This document shows, one piece after another, positions 11,601 to 21,975 of a stretch of DNA of 64,000 bases. Every line of letters starts with the position of its first letter. Position 1 is the stretch's first letter. The notes under the pieces are model-generated. The model was not told the DNA's origin, did no database searches, and saw only the letters and a program-made list of their open reading frames with translations. A program made the translations under genes and the position numbers. The stretch comes from Cotesia glomerata (taxonomy: Eukaryota > Arthropoda > Insecta > Hymenoptera > Braconidae), in assembly GCF_020080835.1 (NCBI RefSeq), contig NC_058167.1, positions 2,542,659-2,606,658 on the forward strand, written 5' to 3'.

Positions 11601-12515
11601 AATAACAACACCTATAGGACTTTACAAATGGACTTCTGATCCGGATAACTTGCCAAATATCATAGTCAAGTTTTCTCCAGAAGAAGACTATAATACAGCA
11701 TTGAACGACTTGAATGACAGATTTACAAAAACGAAACCAATTGTAGGAACTCAACAACTACATTGTGTAATCCCCGACAAAAATGGTTGTTTGTATGTAA
11801 AAAAATTCTCAAACTCTAATGAACATAGAATTTGTAAAATATTGAAACGCCAGAGAGAACATTAATGATTAAATTATTATATTGTTTTTGTAAAATCATT
11901 AAAAATTAACAATATTCATTAATAAGCTTAGTATTTACTATCGTTTTATAAGCTTATAAATTAAGGATATTATACCACAAAACATTTAAATTACATTTAT
12001 TTTATTATAGAAATAACTTAGAAAAAAAAAATTTTTTTCCATTTTTCAAAATTTGACAATTTTTTTTCAATTGAATAAAAAAAATTAAAAAAAAATCCGA
12101 GCCACTCCGAGATGGATGGGAAAAGTTGTCATATTAATTGAAGTTTTTTTTGAGAAAAAAAAAAAAAAAAAAAACTGTCGAACTTCCAAAAAATAACGGT
12201 TTTGGTCAAAAAAAGCCGATTATTTTGAAGAATTGATGATATTTAATTTTCTGATATATTTTTTCAAAAAGTTCATTTAAAAACAAAAATTTTTAAAAAA
12301 AAAAGGTACCCAAAAGTCGATGCCTAAAAAAGTTATGGCTATTTGAAAATAAAAAAGCCGTTTTTTTGAAAAATTCATAACTTTTTTTGGGTTGGCCAAA
12401 AAAATTTGAAAAAATTCTCAAAAGTGTTTTTCAAAGAGTAGAAAAGAATGGAAATGTTTCAGCAAAATTTAAAGGGGTCGAGTTCAAAAGTGGTCGATTT
12501 GGCATGGAATACCCC
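8608..12515 (+). mobile_element. 3.9 kb DNA transposon with 580 bp terminal inverted repeats
   Basis: The ends read GG(T/G)GTATTCCATGCC and continue as inverted copies over about 8608-9190 and 11929-12515. ATAT lies directly outside both ends (8604-8607 and 12516-12519), a 4 bp target duplication. Between the arms is one multi-exon transposase gene on the plus strand. A 4 bp duplication with long inverted repeats would suit the Sola superfamily, but I assign this only tentatively. The element interrupts sequence downstream of a Mutator-like transposase/exonuclease reading frame that ends at 12520 (minus). Confidence 0.85.
9477..11865 (+). pseudogene. DDE-type transposase of the 3.9 kb element, four exons, one in-frame stop
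   Basis: Exons are about 9477-9789, 9866-10318, 10388-10708 and 10778-11865; each junction has GT-AG and keeps one frame. Exon 1 encodes a Cys-rich N-terminus (RCCNPF ... LLCSSCRNKAL) and an acidic serine/asparagine linker. Exon 3 has SKFASLRPKHCVLAGASGTH and a CVCTIHQN block; exon 4 has KCYLGGCNKCPGV, ICDFAENYAF, YFSDGAPQQFKN and HGKGPCDGIGG, a pattern with conserved D residues expected of an RNase-H-fold transposase. This is a widespread but poorly annotated family in insects and cnidarians, from memory. A TAG at 10444-10446 interrupts exon 3 between NDD and YSALMPGMKDF, so the copy is probably dead although otherwise complete. Start chosen at the first Met after the left arm. Confidence 0.8.
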
Positions 12516-12519
12516 ATAT

Positions 12520-12795
12520 ATTCACCCGAAATCTTTTTAGAAGTAAAATTTTTCTTGAATAAAGGCAAACTATCAGAAAATCCTGCGATTTTACTGAAGG
12601 CAGGTACCATCGAACATTTCAAAATAGAACGCAGTAAATGCGATTTGTCAAACGTAACATTATGTGCAACAAGTAAACATGGCTTGGGTGACATTTTTAA
12701 AAACATTAAAAAACTCTGGAGAGCTTTTTTTAGCGGCAACGATTCTACTTTTTTAGCGTGAAAGTATAAATCGCCGTTAATATTTTTTAATCCAG
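12520..12795 (-). pseudogene. C-terminal exonuclease part of the Mutator-like transposase gene, detached by an insertion
   Basis: On the minus strand this frame continues the protein that breaks off at 14114. It starts at the CCAG duplication and reads TGLKNINGDL, then LLVAHNVTFDKSHLLR, then KIAGFSDSLPLFKK. TGL, HNxxFD and GFxDSL are the order of motifs known in DEDDh 3'-5' exonucleases fused to insect Mutator-like transposases. It stops being recognisable at about 12520, where the 3.9 kb transposon begins, and I did not find the continuation left of 8604. The plus-strand frame over the same bases is a shadow. Confidence 0.75.
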
Positions 12796-14113
12796 TGTTA
12801 CGTTCTCAGAATTTCGCCTAAAATTATTTTTTTTTGATTACTTTATAAATATTATATTTTAAATAAATATATCTCGTTAAATTCTCCGAATGCACATTGA
12901 GAGATGTCCGTTGCTTCGCTGGTGGCTTGATCAGCAGCTTGGTAACGGAAATCTCTCGATAAGGCATCAGCAGAGAGTCACCGCGGCCGCGGATAGTCCA
13001 AACACCTTACGTCAGCATGGGACCCGGGCCTCGATGACTCTCTCAGGGAGTAACCTGAGCTGCAAACATGGCTGAAAAACTGTTTATAAAAAACTAATCT
13101 GGAGCTAATTCAGTCAGTAGATCCAGAGACTCTCTAGTGTAAAGAGGTCTGCCCTCCGACTTGAATCTCTCCAGATCCTATTATCCGAATAAATACCAAC
13201 TATACCGAATACATAGTCCACTATACTTATTATGGGGGCGAGCGCTTAACAAGCTGTTCCACCCCAAATAAGAAAACCTTTCGGCGGGAGCGCTAGCCAG
13301 CGTTCCGCCAACTTAACCCATCCTGCTGGTCGAGCGCTTATCAGCGTTCACCAGGTTCCAGTCTCTTCGGTGCGAGCGCTAGCCAGCGTTCCGCCAACAC
13401 CAAATCCTCCAGTTCATGTCTCGAGGAAGGCGATCGCGTCGATCCGGTCGCTCGGTACAACGGGGCCGTCGTCTCTTAGCCCAACCGTTCAGTTTGTCGG
13501 CAATTAATAACACAAACCCAGTTGAACCGGAAGTAGAGGTAGTGCGGGCAACGAAACCGTCGTTGCGAATAATCGACGACGCAATACTCGTTGAACCGCG
13601 TGTGAAAGTAGTACGAACCGCCGAAGAAGACTCTCCAAAATCACCGCCTCCTTCGTACCAGGGTCAAGAGGGTCAGTCCATTCCAATCAACAACAACCGC
13701 CCTGCCTTCTGGACGGACATCACCAGGACTTGGACACTGACTCCCGTTGAGATTCCCGAAGTTCGGCCACCAGGAGGAGTCATCCCGGTCGACGACCCTC
13801 GATACGGATACTACTCCGAGGAGTATTTCCAGAAGACCGGCCACGACACGTACCCGCCTTTCGAGGCTAAGTCGTTAGAGAAACGGGGTATTATTTGGGC
13901 TGACTTATGGGGCCAATAATGGTGAGTCCCTAAAATATTAGTTAGGTAAAGTAAGCTCATCTGTGACGGCACACCTGGGGTCAATAGATCACCCAATGAT
14001 GCCAAACCTGAATTTATTCGACAGTTCTTAATTAAATTTTTTCTTTCAATTTAAAAATCGTCCCTACCAATTTAAAGGCGTAATAAAATAAATACTAAAA
14101 ATTGAGAACGTAA
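12796..14113. mobile_element. LTR-like insertion (TGTTACG ... CGTAACA) with CCAG target duplication
   Basis: Ends are TGTTACGTTCTCA and its exact reverse complement, and CCAG lies on both outer sides (12792-12795 and 14114-14117). Removing it and one CCAG joins two parts of the exonuclease domain in frame, which confirms the boundaries. TG...CA ends and a 4 bp duplication fit a Gypsy-type solo LTR. The inside has a TATA-like tttataaaaaac near 13083, an AATAAA near 13188 and three copies of a gcgctagccagcgttccgcc-like repeat at 13230-13400. It also contains a 167-codon ORF, unusual for a solo LTR, so a short non-autonomous element is the alternative. Confidence 0.75.
13416..13919 (+). CDS. Unrecognised 167-residue proline-rich basic protein inside the LTR-like element
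   Basis: The product begins MSRGRRSRRSGRSVQRGRR, strongly basic, followed by two similar segments (NPVEPEVEVVRATKPS and ILVEPRVKVVRTAEED), then SPPPSYQ, and a C-terminal part rich in proline, tyrosine and tryptophan. A PPxY-like motif and a basic N-terminus can occur in Gag proteins, but no CCHC knuckle or capsid signature is visible, so I assign no function. The frame has GC content above its surroundings. A good splice donor, ATGGTGAGT, overlaps the sequence just after the stop, so this may be a first exon or leader ORF. It lies wholly within the 12796-14113 insertion. Confidence 0.5.
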   Translation: MSRGRRSRRSGRSVQRGRRLLAQPFSLSAINNTNPVEPEVEVVRATKPSLRIIDDAILVEPRVKVVRTAEEDSPKSPPPSYQGQEGQSIPINNNRPAFWTDITRTWTLTPVEIPEVRPPGGVIPVDDPRYGYYSEEYFQKTGHDTYPPFEAKSLEKRGIIWADLWGQ

Positions 14114-16727
14114 CACCAGTATACGCGGAAGCTTTATCATCAATGATTTTTGTAGGATTAATATAGACACTAAATTTTCGCCCTTTACAAGATGCTGCAA
14201 TTTGAAGAATTTCGTCACTTTTACGGAAACCCGAGGTTTCTAAATAAAAAAAAACTAAATTGCATGTCTCTGGTGACATTTGAATATCTGGACCTTTAAT
14301 TTGTGATTCGTCAAAGGCTTCAAAATCTTCACCGTCTTGCGACAGACCGCAGTTAGATTTATATTGAACGCCTTCGGAATTTTCATTCTTCTTTCTTAAT
14401 TTCTCACGTTCTTGAGTTACAAGTACACGACGTTTCTTGGCAACCGGCAGCTTTGCATCTATTGCACGTTTCTTTCGCTTATTATCTGATAGCTCTGCAT
14501 AAAGCGAAGTGTGTAACCCTGGTGACAACTTTAGTTTTTTTCTAATTCCAACGATACAGGAATCGCCATCACTTTTGGTACACACAGAACTAGCGAGACG
14601 ATAACTTGATGATTCGCTTTTGCTATAGCAAATGTTTTTTGGCGATTTATGAGCCATTATATTATTGAATGATTCATTAGCTTGGCTCGAAGCAGGAATT
14701 GAAAATTTATTTGCACTAGCAGTGTACTTGTCACATACAGCTGATAGTTTATCAAATAAAGTTAGGTTTGTAAGCAAAATTTTTTGTTCCCCAGAGCCAC
14801 TTCTGCGACAACACCAAGATCCACAATTCTCGTGGTTATCGTACAAATGATTAGGTATATTACCTATAGCTTTTGCTAAATTTTTGCTATCACCTACATT
14901 TTGAGCCAATGCATAACTAAAAACATTTTTTTATATGATCAATACTATTTTTTTTTATTTCTTTAAAATTCGACAATTTCCAATTCTAAAATTTTTTTTC
15001 AATTGATTTTGATCAGCAAGTTTAAAAATTTTTTTAGGGTTCCCTCGACGAACGGCTGCGATAGTGCAGCTATCTTCATCGCCAATTAGTACTCGTGCTT
15101 CAAGATTAGCTTTTTTAAGAACTGTGCTATTGTTTACCAAATATGCTCCTGCAGATGCTTCCATTGATTTGGCACTACCGACGAAGTTTTTCCGGCAATC
15201 ATGATCTTCTTTTTTCCTGCCCAAGTCACAAAATTTGCATTTTCTTATTCTATTAGCATAATCGAGAATTTTGCCACTCAAGAATCCTATAATAGTACCA
15301 TAACCATTGAGACTATCGTAGCTCTTTCCATTTCCTCTTTTACTCCATCCCATGTCATAAGATACAATAATACTAACAACTTTTCCGACAGCTGAATCAT
15401 ACGTGGTATTGTTGTTTTCATCTAAATCAACTATTGACGATTTTAATTTGGCATGGTGAGGGTAAATTTCTTCGACGATCTCTTGAGGCCTAGGAAGAGG
15501 AAAGGGAGATTAAAATGGGATAATAAGAAATCAGGGATGTAAAGTTTCAATTTTAAATTTCATCAGCATTTATTGATTTAAACATTACATTAAAATAAAA
15601 ATCAATAATTAATGCTGCTCTGTGTTCAGCAATAAAATAAAAAATAATACAAAGTTTGACGGAGAATTTTAAATCACTGTTATTTGGAATGTATGAGAAC
15701 AAAAATTATTTTATAAAATATTTACAATTTAGACAAGTAAGAATAGAAATTATTATGAAAGTCTAGACAACAATTAAGTCCAAAAATTATATACAATTCG
15801 AAAAAATTCTACATAATTCAAAATAATTATTTACAATTTAAAAAAATTATATTCAATTTAAAAAAATCATCTACAACTCAAAAAAATTATAGACTTCTAA
15901 AAACTCTGTTTCGTTGATGACAATAAATCAATTCAAATCATCCTCATATGATCAATAAAAAATTATAAACAAAAAAAAAATTGTTACTCCGTAGCTCTAT
16001 CAATTTCAATTAAACTTACAATAATTCACACAACTTGTCTATATTTTCATTGATGTTGTCGCTCTTCCTTGGCAGCTCTTTTACAACTCTCCTTAGCAGC
16101 TTCTTCGATTGCAGGACCAGCTTCTCTTTCATATCTTTTAAATAATTGTGGCAATATTGTTGGAATATTGGTACATGCCAATATTTTGTTTAATCCAGTG
16201 CAGTCATAGTCAGCGTGTATAGCACCTGTAATAAATATATTTATTTTAGTATTTGAACTTTCACATAGAAATTTAACTATTATTGTTTTTAAGTAAATTT
16301 AAATTATCAATTTTTTAAAATTAATATTAATTAAATATTAATATTTATTTAACTTACCAAGAACTACACCTGTATTAATGTCTGAGTGATTAGATTTATT
16401 ATCAGCTGTACGATGAGTTTTACTCATTGGAACTATTGTTATTATATCACATTTAGTGCACTTAACTTTTAAGATTGAATTCAGCCCTAAATTTTGTTCG
16501 TGTACAATATTATCAAGACAAAGTATTTCAAAACATTTTACACATTTCAATTTTTCGGCTAACAATTTTAAATCCACCACACGAAAGCCTTCGGATAGGT
16601 TAGGTTTATTATTTGTTGACAAATCATTGCCTTTTCTTTTTTTTTGTAAACCATTTTTTATTTTAATTTGTTTATCGAATACTTTTTTTTTAATAAATCT
16701 TCCTTTATAACGCATTCGATCACCCAT
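14114..16727 (-). pseudogene. Mutator/Kolobok-like transposase fused to DEDDh exonuclease (main part)
   Basis: Exon 1 (16358-16727) encodes a basic start, then LKCVKCFEILCLDN and LKVKCTKCDIITIVP, two CxxC pairs. Exon 2 (about 16020-16225) reads ALHADYDCTGLNKIL-like sequence (here GAIHADYDCTGLNK) and a Lys/Glu-rich end. Exon 3 (from 15489) carries SYDMGWSKR with the first catalytic Asp, CKFCDLGRKKEDHDC, VLIGDEDS with the second Asp, HENCGSWCC, and NESFNNIMAHKSPK with the likely catalytic Glu. After a Lys-rich linker, NLVFFYLETSGF and ILQIAASC start the exonuclease domain. Frameshifts are seen near 16040 and near 14950-15000, and the exonuclease is cut by the LTR-like insertion at 14113. A second, shorter member of the same transposase group is at 26610-27434. 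Confidence 0.82.
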
Positions 16728-17159
16728 AATTATTTGTTTATTTCAATAACAATAGCCGGTTGTTTACATTTACTGCGCATATGAACTGTAAATAAATTGA
16801 GTGGTATTATAGGTATAGGATAAATAAGAATAATAATAACGCGACGTTGCCACAGTTCCATGCAGAATTGAATTTCATAGTATGTGTGTATACGTATAGG
16901 GGATGTAGTAGTGAAAGAAGTACAGTCACGTTAAAAATATATTGAACACAGTCATAGTACAGCTAATGTGTTTAAGTATAGTACTAATCCAAAACTTTTT
17001 GACTGTAAAGTCGCGGAGGTACTACCTTAAATATTCGTTACTTTACTTACTTATGACCTTGGGTCCTTCGTTATCTATGACTTTTAAATCTCTACTGATG
17101 CTTGACAAAAATTCGTGAGAAGACACTTGTCGATTTTTTTCAATTGATTATATAGACTA
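16728..17159. other. Upstream region of the Mutator-like gene, no gene seen
   Basis: AT-rich DNA 5' of the transposase start. A possible 86 bp element with TACAGTCA at one end and its near complement TGACTGTA at the other lies at about 16921-17008. Terminal repeats of the host transposon were expected here but I could not identify a partner for them. Confidence 0.35.
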
Positions 17160-17753
17160 ATACAATTAATAAAACAATTCCAGATATTAAATAATTAAGT
17201 TGATTAACTCTTGTTAATTAAAATTCTCTCTAACGAAATCAAAAATGATTATTCACCTCAAGGTCGACTGAATGATTCTCGGGTACGAATCCCCGTGAAA
17301 ATCATTCAGTACTAAACTAACGGATATTAATAATTATTATTAAATAAATAATTTAGAAGAGAAGTAAACCGAGTATAAGACCGCGGTCTACTTCCCGCTC
17401 ACGGAGTAAATTTCGGTACCTTGTAATTATGACGATCTAGCTCACTGCCTAAGGTTGAAATCCTGGTAGTATTTCGGCTTCTCCGTCGTCTCGTAACTAC
17501 TACGGGGACCAACTTCTCTTGTAACTTGTTCTTGATTATTCCATTGTTCCTGCTGCTTAAACTTTTCCGTTGCACACGGTCTGGTGGTTACACCTCTTCT
17601 CCCTCGTGCAATGCTCGGCATACGAATTCTAACCCAAAACTACCCCCTCCTTAATCTCTTTCAAGGTTCGAAGATCGAGACGCGCAAGTTCTGCGTCGAA
17701 CAATGATCGATACTCAATGACTTATCGATACAGGGTACATTTACCCTGTTAAA
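17160..17753 (-). mobile_element. Gypsy-type LTR fragment
   Basis: Read on the minus strand from 17753 it matches the LTR starting at 23944: AACAGGGTAAA, cctgtatcgataagtc, a tctcgatcttc block, a ggagggggta block, agtagttacgagacgac and the ttatactc...gtttacttctt block occur in the same order. The first base of the LTR (TGT) has decayed to TTT. The far end is not defined. No coding sequence. Confidence 0.7.
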
Positions 17754-18121
17754 ATTTAACTAACCAGTTTAAATTAATTATGTTTAATTCATGTTTAGTC
17801 TGTTTCAGATTTTATTGTGCTTACTCAATAAAATCACCGCTTTCTTTCAGTACCAGTTTGTTTCGACCTCGTGGCAACCGGCTTATCTTTTTGCATCACC
17901 GCTGTGCTTAAACTATCCGCATTTTTAATAACAATCTGATAACTATTTAATCTCTAATCAAGTGATATTTGTGTAAATAAATTGAAGGTTCATACTTTTG
18001 ATAGTATTTTTGTGTTTTTAATTGAGATAATCAGTCTAAACCTGATCCGAGATTTCTCGCTTATTAGTACATTTTACAAATATACTGATAATTGACTATA
18101 ATTCACAAATTGTAAACAGCA
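17754..18121. other. AT-rich intergenic stretch, nothing recognised
   Basis: No open frame, repeat or RNA gene was recognised in this stretch. Confidence 0.4.
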
Positions 18122-18420
18122 CTTCACACGCAGATGATAGAAAGAAAATGGCGCAGATATCACTGGGCATAATCCAAGATTCTCCTGAGTATAATCAAAA
18201 TTCTACATGATACAATCTCTGTTTATATCCAGTAGAATCTGACGAGGTATAATCTGAGATTTTACTGGGAGAAATGGGAGATTACAATGAGTATAATCCA
18301 GATGTAACCAAGTATAATCTGGATTATACTAGCTACTATTTGAAATTTCTTTCCACTACAGATGTCACTGAGTATAATCTGGAATATTATCCAGTGTAAT
18401 CTTGTTCTTTCCGTGTATGG
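18122..18420. mobile_element. Short-repeat array element (GAGTATAATCTGGATTATAC type)
   Basis: About eight degenerate copies of gagtataatctgg and its reverse complement alternate here, including the palindrome GTATAATCTGGATTATAC at about 18311-18328. The right edge reads TTCTTTCCGTGTA, the reverse of a CACGGAAAGAA-like terminus resembling ends of other array elements in the window. Left edge cacacgcagatgatagaaag is a guess. No coding sequence. Confidence 0.5.
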
Positions 18421-18424
18421 ATCT

Positions 18425-19080
18425 TAATAAAAAAAATTAGGAAACGGTTGACCCTGAAGGCCATCCCTGCAACTTCCTACTAATTCCATATCCAATCGCT
18501 TAAAATTGCACGTATAACGTTTTTGAGCTCTTTGAGCTCAAAAATATAATTTAAGAATTATTTTGAGCTCTCTGAGCTCAAAGAGTTAGATGTTATAAGC
18601 TTTCGAAATCTTCGAGCTCAAAAGTCTGATAGGGGTTTAATAAAACGCTATTATTTAAATCTTCAAATTGCAATTACGTTTAAATGAATAAACCAATTTT
18701 CACGCGGTTAGCAGCATTCGACGCAGTTTTTCAAATTCTATGATATACTTTTTCAACACAAATTGATCAGACTGGAAATTTCGACGATCGACGTGGTTTC
18801 TTGATGTTAAGAGCTGATTAGTTTTTAGAATCTATCGGTAAAGCCGTTTAAAAGTTATTCCAATACAACCACATTTGAAAAACATTTTTTTCGTAGTTTT
18901 TTAGAGATTTCTCAAAATCTACCGGTCCAAATCGGTCCAAATTGTATTAAAATCTAAATTTGGTCAAGCCCTTCCGTATGGCGCCAACCGTGATGAAATT
19001 GGTCAAGCCGTTCAAAAGTTATAAGAGATTTACATACATGCATCCACACACACACTCACACACACAAACACACACACCGT
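18425..19080 (+). repeat. GAGCTC-type dispersed repeat up to its AC microsatellite
   Basis: Begins with the family's diagnostic ggaaacggttgaccctgaag and ccatccctgcaacttcc, continues with several GAGCTC palindromes (18530-18615), then a body with cgacgatcgacgtggtttc and ggtcaagccgttcaaaagtt, and ends in an AC-rich microsatellite at 19040-19079. An R1-clade retrotransposon starts immediately after the microsatellite. Confidence 0.8.
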
Positions 19081-19539
19081 GTCGGGCTGCTGGGTCCTGC
19101 ATCGAGCACTTCCCCAGGTGGTGGATAGGGGAATACCCGGCAGTAATGTCAGGTACCGAGGAAATAAAATACTCGGGGTGGACCAAACTTAGCGAACAAC
19201 GATATAGAAATATCAGAAGATTTTCAAACATCGTCTACAGTACAGAAGATAGATAACTCAGTGCCGGCGAGGGAAGGCGTGCAAACGGGCCTGAACTCGT
19301 CGTTATCAAGCGACCGTTACGACAGCGGGGTGGACCCCATGGCTCTGCTGTCTGGAAATGCTACAGGGAGCACGAAAACAGCCCAGATGGAAGAGAACGG
19401 ACAGCTGAGCAACGTTCCTCCAAAAAGTGGAGGACCTTTTGCTCCTGTCACAAATTAAACCTACCGAGGAAGAATAAACTCTGTACCGACTGTCTCCGGC
19501 CAACAGTCACCAATGGAAAGGCTTGGCAGCAAGATCTGA

Positions 19540-20673
19540 GAGTTAGCCCAGTTTATAAGAGACAAGAATAATCTCCATCATGAGATCAGAAAATTGATAA
19601 CATCTATCACTACAGCATATAGGTTAGCCAACAAATCACCAGGCATGTCGGCGTCAACGACCCAAACAACTCCGAGTCTGCCCAAAAAACCACAGCCATC
19701 TTTGACCACTCCTGGGGAACTACCACAGCAAGGAAAGCACAACAACAAGAAGAGGCCGTTGTCCACGCCCAGTCCTTCCTCAACAATCGAAAAGCCAGCA
19801 CCGAAAAGGACAGCCCGGGAGGACGCCTGGATCGAGGTGACTCGACAAAACAAGAAAAAGGAAGAACAGGAGCCAGCGGCCCAATTTGCAATAGCCCAAA
19901 ACCAGCCAAGCAATGGTGGCTCCAAGAAGCCGAGGAGAAAGAGGACAAGAACTAAAGCTGTACTTATCCAGCCAACTGGAGGGCGAACGTACGCTGATCT
20001 CATCACGGAAATCAAGGCCAAGGTTAACCTGTCAGAGACTGGAGTAGACATAAAGGCTATCAAACAAACGAAGCGCGGGGGCGTTCTACTAGAAATGGGT
20101 CGCAAGACTGAAGACACTACTGCTTTCACGGCTGCGATAAAAACAACAACCGCTAACATCGGTTCAGTCAGAACACTCATACCACAAACAACGATCGAGA
20201 TCCTTGACTTGGATAGAATTTCTACCGAGAGCGACGTCCGCGAAGCACTCAAACGTGACTTCACCGACAGCCTGGAGATCAAACAGGTAAATTTGACAAA
20301 ACCTACTCGACGAGGCAACCGGGCAGCCTTCTACGAGTTAGACGAGGCAAGCGTGGTCAAGATCCTTGATAAGGCCCGTATAATGATCGGATGGGTAAAC
20401 TGCTGCTTTCGCCCAGTTGTAAAAGTAATACGCTGTATCAGATGCCTCGGATACGGGCACGTGACGAACTCCTGTAAGGGGCCTGACCGTAGCAAGTGCT
20501 GTTTTGAATGCGGGGGAGAAAGCCACAAAACTGCAAACTGCGTTGAACAGCCAAAGTGCTTCCTCTGTACACCGGACAAAGAAGCTACAGATAGCTTATG
20601 TCATGTTCCAGGCTTCGGAGCTTGTAAGGCATTTCGCACCGAACTTGCCGAAGCTACGAGAGGTCAGAAATGA
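19540..20673 (+). pseudogene. R1-clade ORF1 (gag-like RNA-binding protein)
   Basis: The frame is open from 19540; the strongest start-proximal segment reads FIRDKNNLHHEIRKL, a likely coiled coil. A Pro/Lys-rich middle follows, then an RRM-like region (ILDLDRISTESDVREAL ... GWVNCCFRPV). The C-terminus holds zinc knuckles: CIRCLGYGHVTNSC, CCFECGGESHKTANC and CFLC, the usual ending of R1/Jockey-type ORF1 proteins, which bind element RNA in the RNP. Upstream coding in another frame (19261-19456, with SSDRYDSGVDPM and GNVPP-like sequence) suggests a frameshift near 19450-19540, so the true N-terminus is broken. Stop at 20671-20673 comes after ATRGQK. Confidence 0.82.
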
Positions 20674-20764
20674 CGCGCAGTAAAACACGGGGACCGTAAA
20701 CTGCGCGCGGAGAAGCCGGGGTTGCGCTTCCTTTGTACTTCTGGACAGAAAGTGTCCAGATGGT

Positions 20765-20855
20765 TTGCACTTCATATTTCTGGCTTTCGGAGCTTGCAAG
20801 GAATTCCCGCACGGCACTTGCCGAAGCCACGAGAGGGCAGAAATGACATGTACTA
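20765..20855 (+). repeat. Diverged second copy of the ORF1 3' end
   Basis: The bases around 20785-20852 (ttcggagcttgcaagg, then ttgccgaagccacgagaggg) repeat 20610-20673 with roughly one change in five bases. The intervening stretch is not repeated. It looks like an old partial duplication or recombination between related copies. Confidence 0.6.
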
Positions 20856-20989
20856 TAAGGCAATCTGAAATGGTTGCACTGGCGCAAAACCTGGCACGCC
20901 AACTGTCTTCCAAGGCAGAAATCAGTGCGAACTTTATGCCTGCGAAGACACTATCTAAACATCAGGGTAAAACATGAAGTTTCGCTGAT

Positions 20990-21975
20990 AAGTCCCGGCA
21001 CGGCAGCTATCTGGATGGTAAACTCGAAAGAGGTACTGTCAACAACAACGAGGAAGCGGAGCAAACTGAAATGCCGGATAGACAGCTTCACCCAGCCAAG
21101 TGTGTTTTCCTTAGAATTTGGCAATATGAAGGTATATGGGTAAGCTCGACGACTTGAGGGAATTAGTAATAGCTCGCTGGTGAACAAGCATGCCAAAAGC
21201 AGGTGGGAATGAGGGGTTGCTTCGACTTTCTCGTGCCAGAGGCCCGGCAGGCTTTGCTTGTGGAAGCCACAGGCCTCATAATTGCTTGTTTTGCGACTTA
21301 ACAAGAAGACCGAGGTACAAAAGTCATCGACATCTCGCGCTGGCTTGGCACTCAAGGATAGCCAACATGATGAGGACTGGACTGGCATCGAAAGAATACG
21401 TGGTGATCACCGGTATGTTCATTCTGCTGCGTTGGTTGACTTTCGAACAGAAACCACATGGGTCTCTGGCGGAAGTGAAACCGGGAAGCATCCAGAAGGA
21501 GCAATAACGTCCTCACACGAATAGTACCGCTTCAGAATAATTCGAGCTCCGGTTGCAGGGGAGACGAGGAAGGAGGCAGTACTAAAATGCATTGAAATTG
21601 CTGCCGCTGACGCCTCTATGCCGCGGCTGAAAAACCGGGTTTCTGAAGCCCGGCGTACTGGTGGTCAACAGACATGGCAGAACTCCGCAAAAGTGTCATG
21701 AGCTACGTCGCCGCGCCACGGAAACTGCGAACGCTCGCCGAACCCAAAACTTATATTCGAAAAGAGGCCTCGGCAGGCCAGGCAGCTAAACTGGGCATAA
21801 AAGCAAGTAAGCGAAGTTATGGAAGAGATCTGCACAACGATATAACAATGACATCTGTGGGGTGGAATCACCAAATTATTCGCCAAACGACTTGGAAGGC
21901 TTCACCAGAGGCACCAAAGTCTCTCCCTGCCTTGATGGACGGCATTGTAGCGGAGCTTTCCCCAAACTTCGGTAA
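20990..21975 (+). pseudogene. Decayed ORF2: endonuclease and linker to RT of an R1-clade element
   Basis: Fragments in shifting frames match the order of an R1-type ORF2: SPGTAAIWMVNSK (endonuclease N-terminal part), then VIDISLAL and IRGDHRYVH near 21310-21420 (the C-terminal endonuclease SDHRY region, here GDHRY), then IEIAAADASMPRLKNRV near 21590, and IIRQTTWKASPEAPKSLP near 21880, the segment preceding the RT. Many stops and frameshifts exclude function. The RT domain itself is not present in the window next to it. Confidence 0.65.

Larger units (their letters stand above)
19081..21975 (+). mobile_element. R1-clade retrotransposon, 5' half with ORF1 and decayed ORF2 start
   Basis: Starts directly after an AC microsatellite with GC-richer sequence (gtgtcgggctgctgggtcct), unlike the AT-rich surroundings. 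ORF1 is at 19540-20673; a decayed endonuclease and pre-RT region follow. The RT and 3' end are absent before the 22419 gap. Because it begins in the same microsatellite context as the 5' flanks of the other copies, it likely shows the real 5' end of a microsatellite-targeting family. Confidence 0.75.

Noticed and set aside
12387..12761. 124-codon plus-strand frame crossing the right edge of the 3.9 kb transposon
   Set aside because: Most of it is the antisense of the exonuclease domain read on the minus strand; the rest is the transposon arm.
19594..20318. Long minus-strand frame (19578-20318) opposite ORF1
   Set aside because: It is a shadow of ORF1; the plus strand shows zinc knuckles and the minus frame has no recognised motif.
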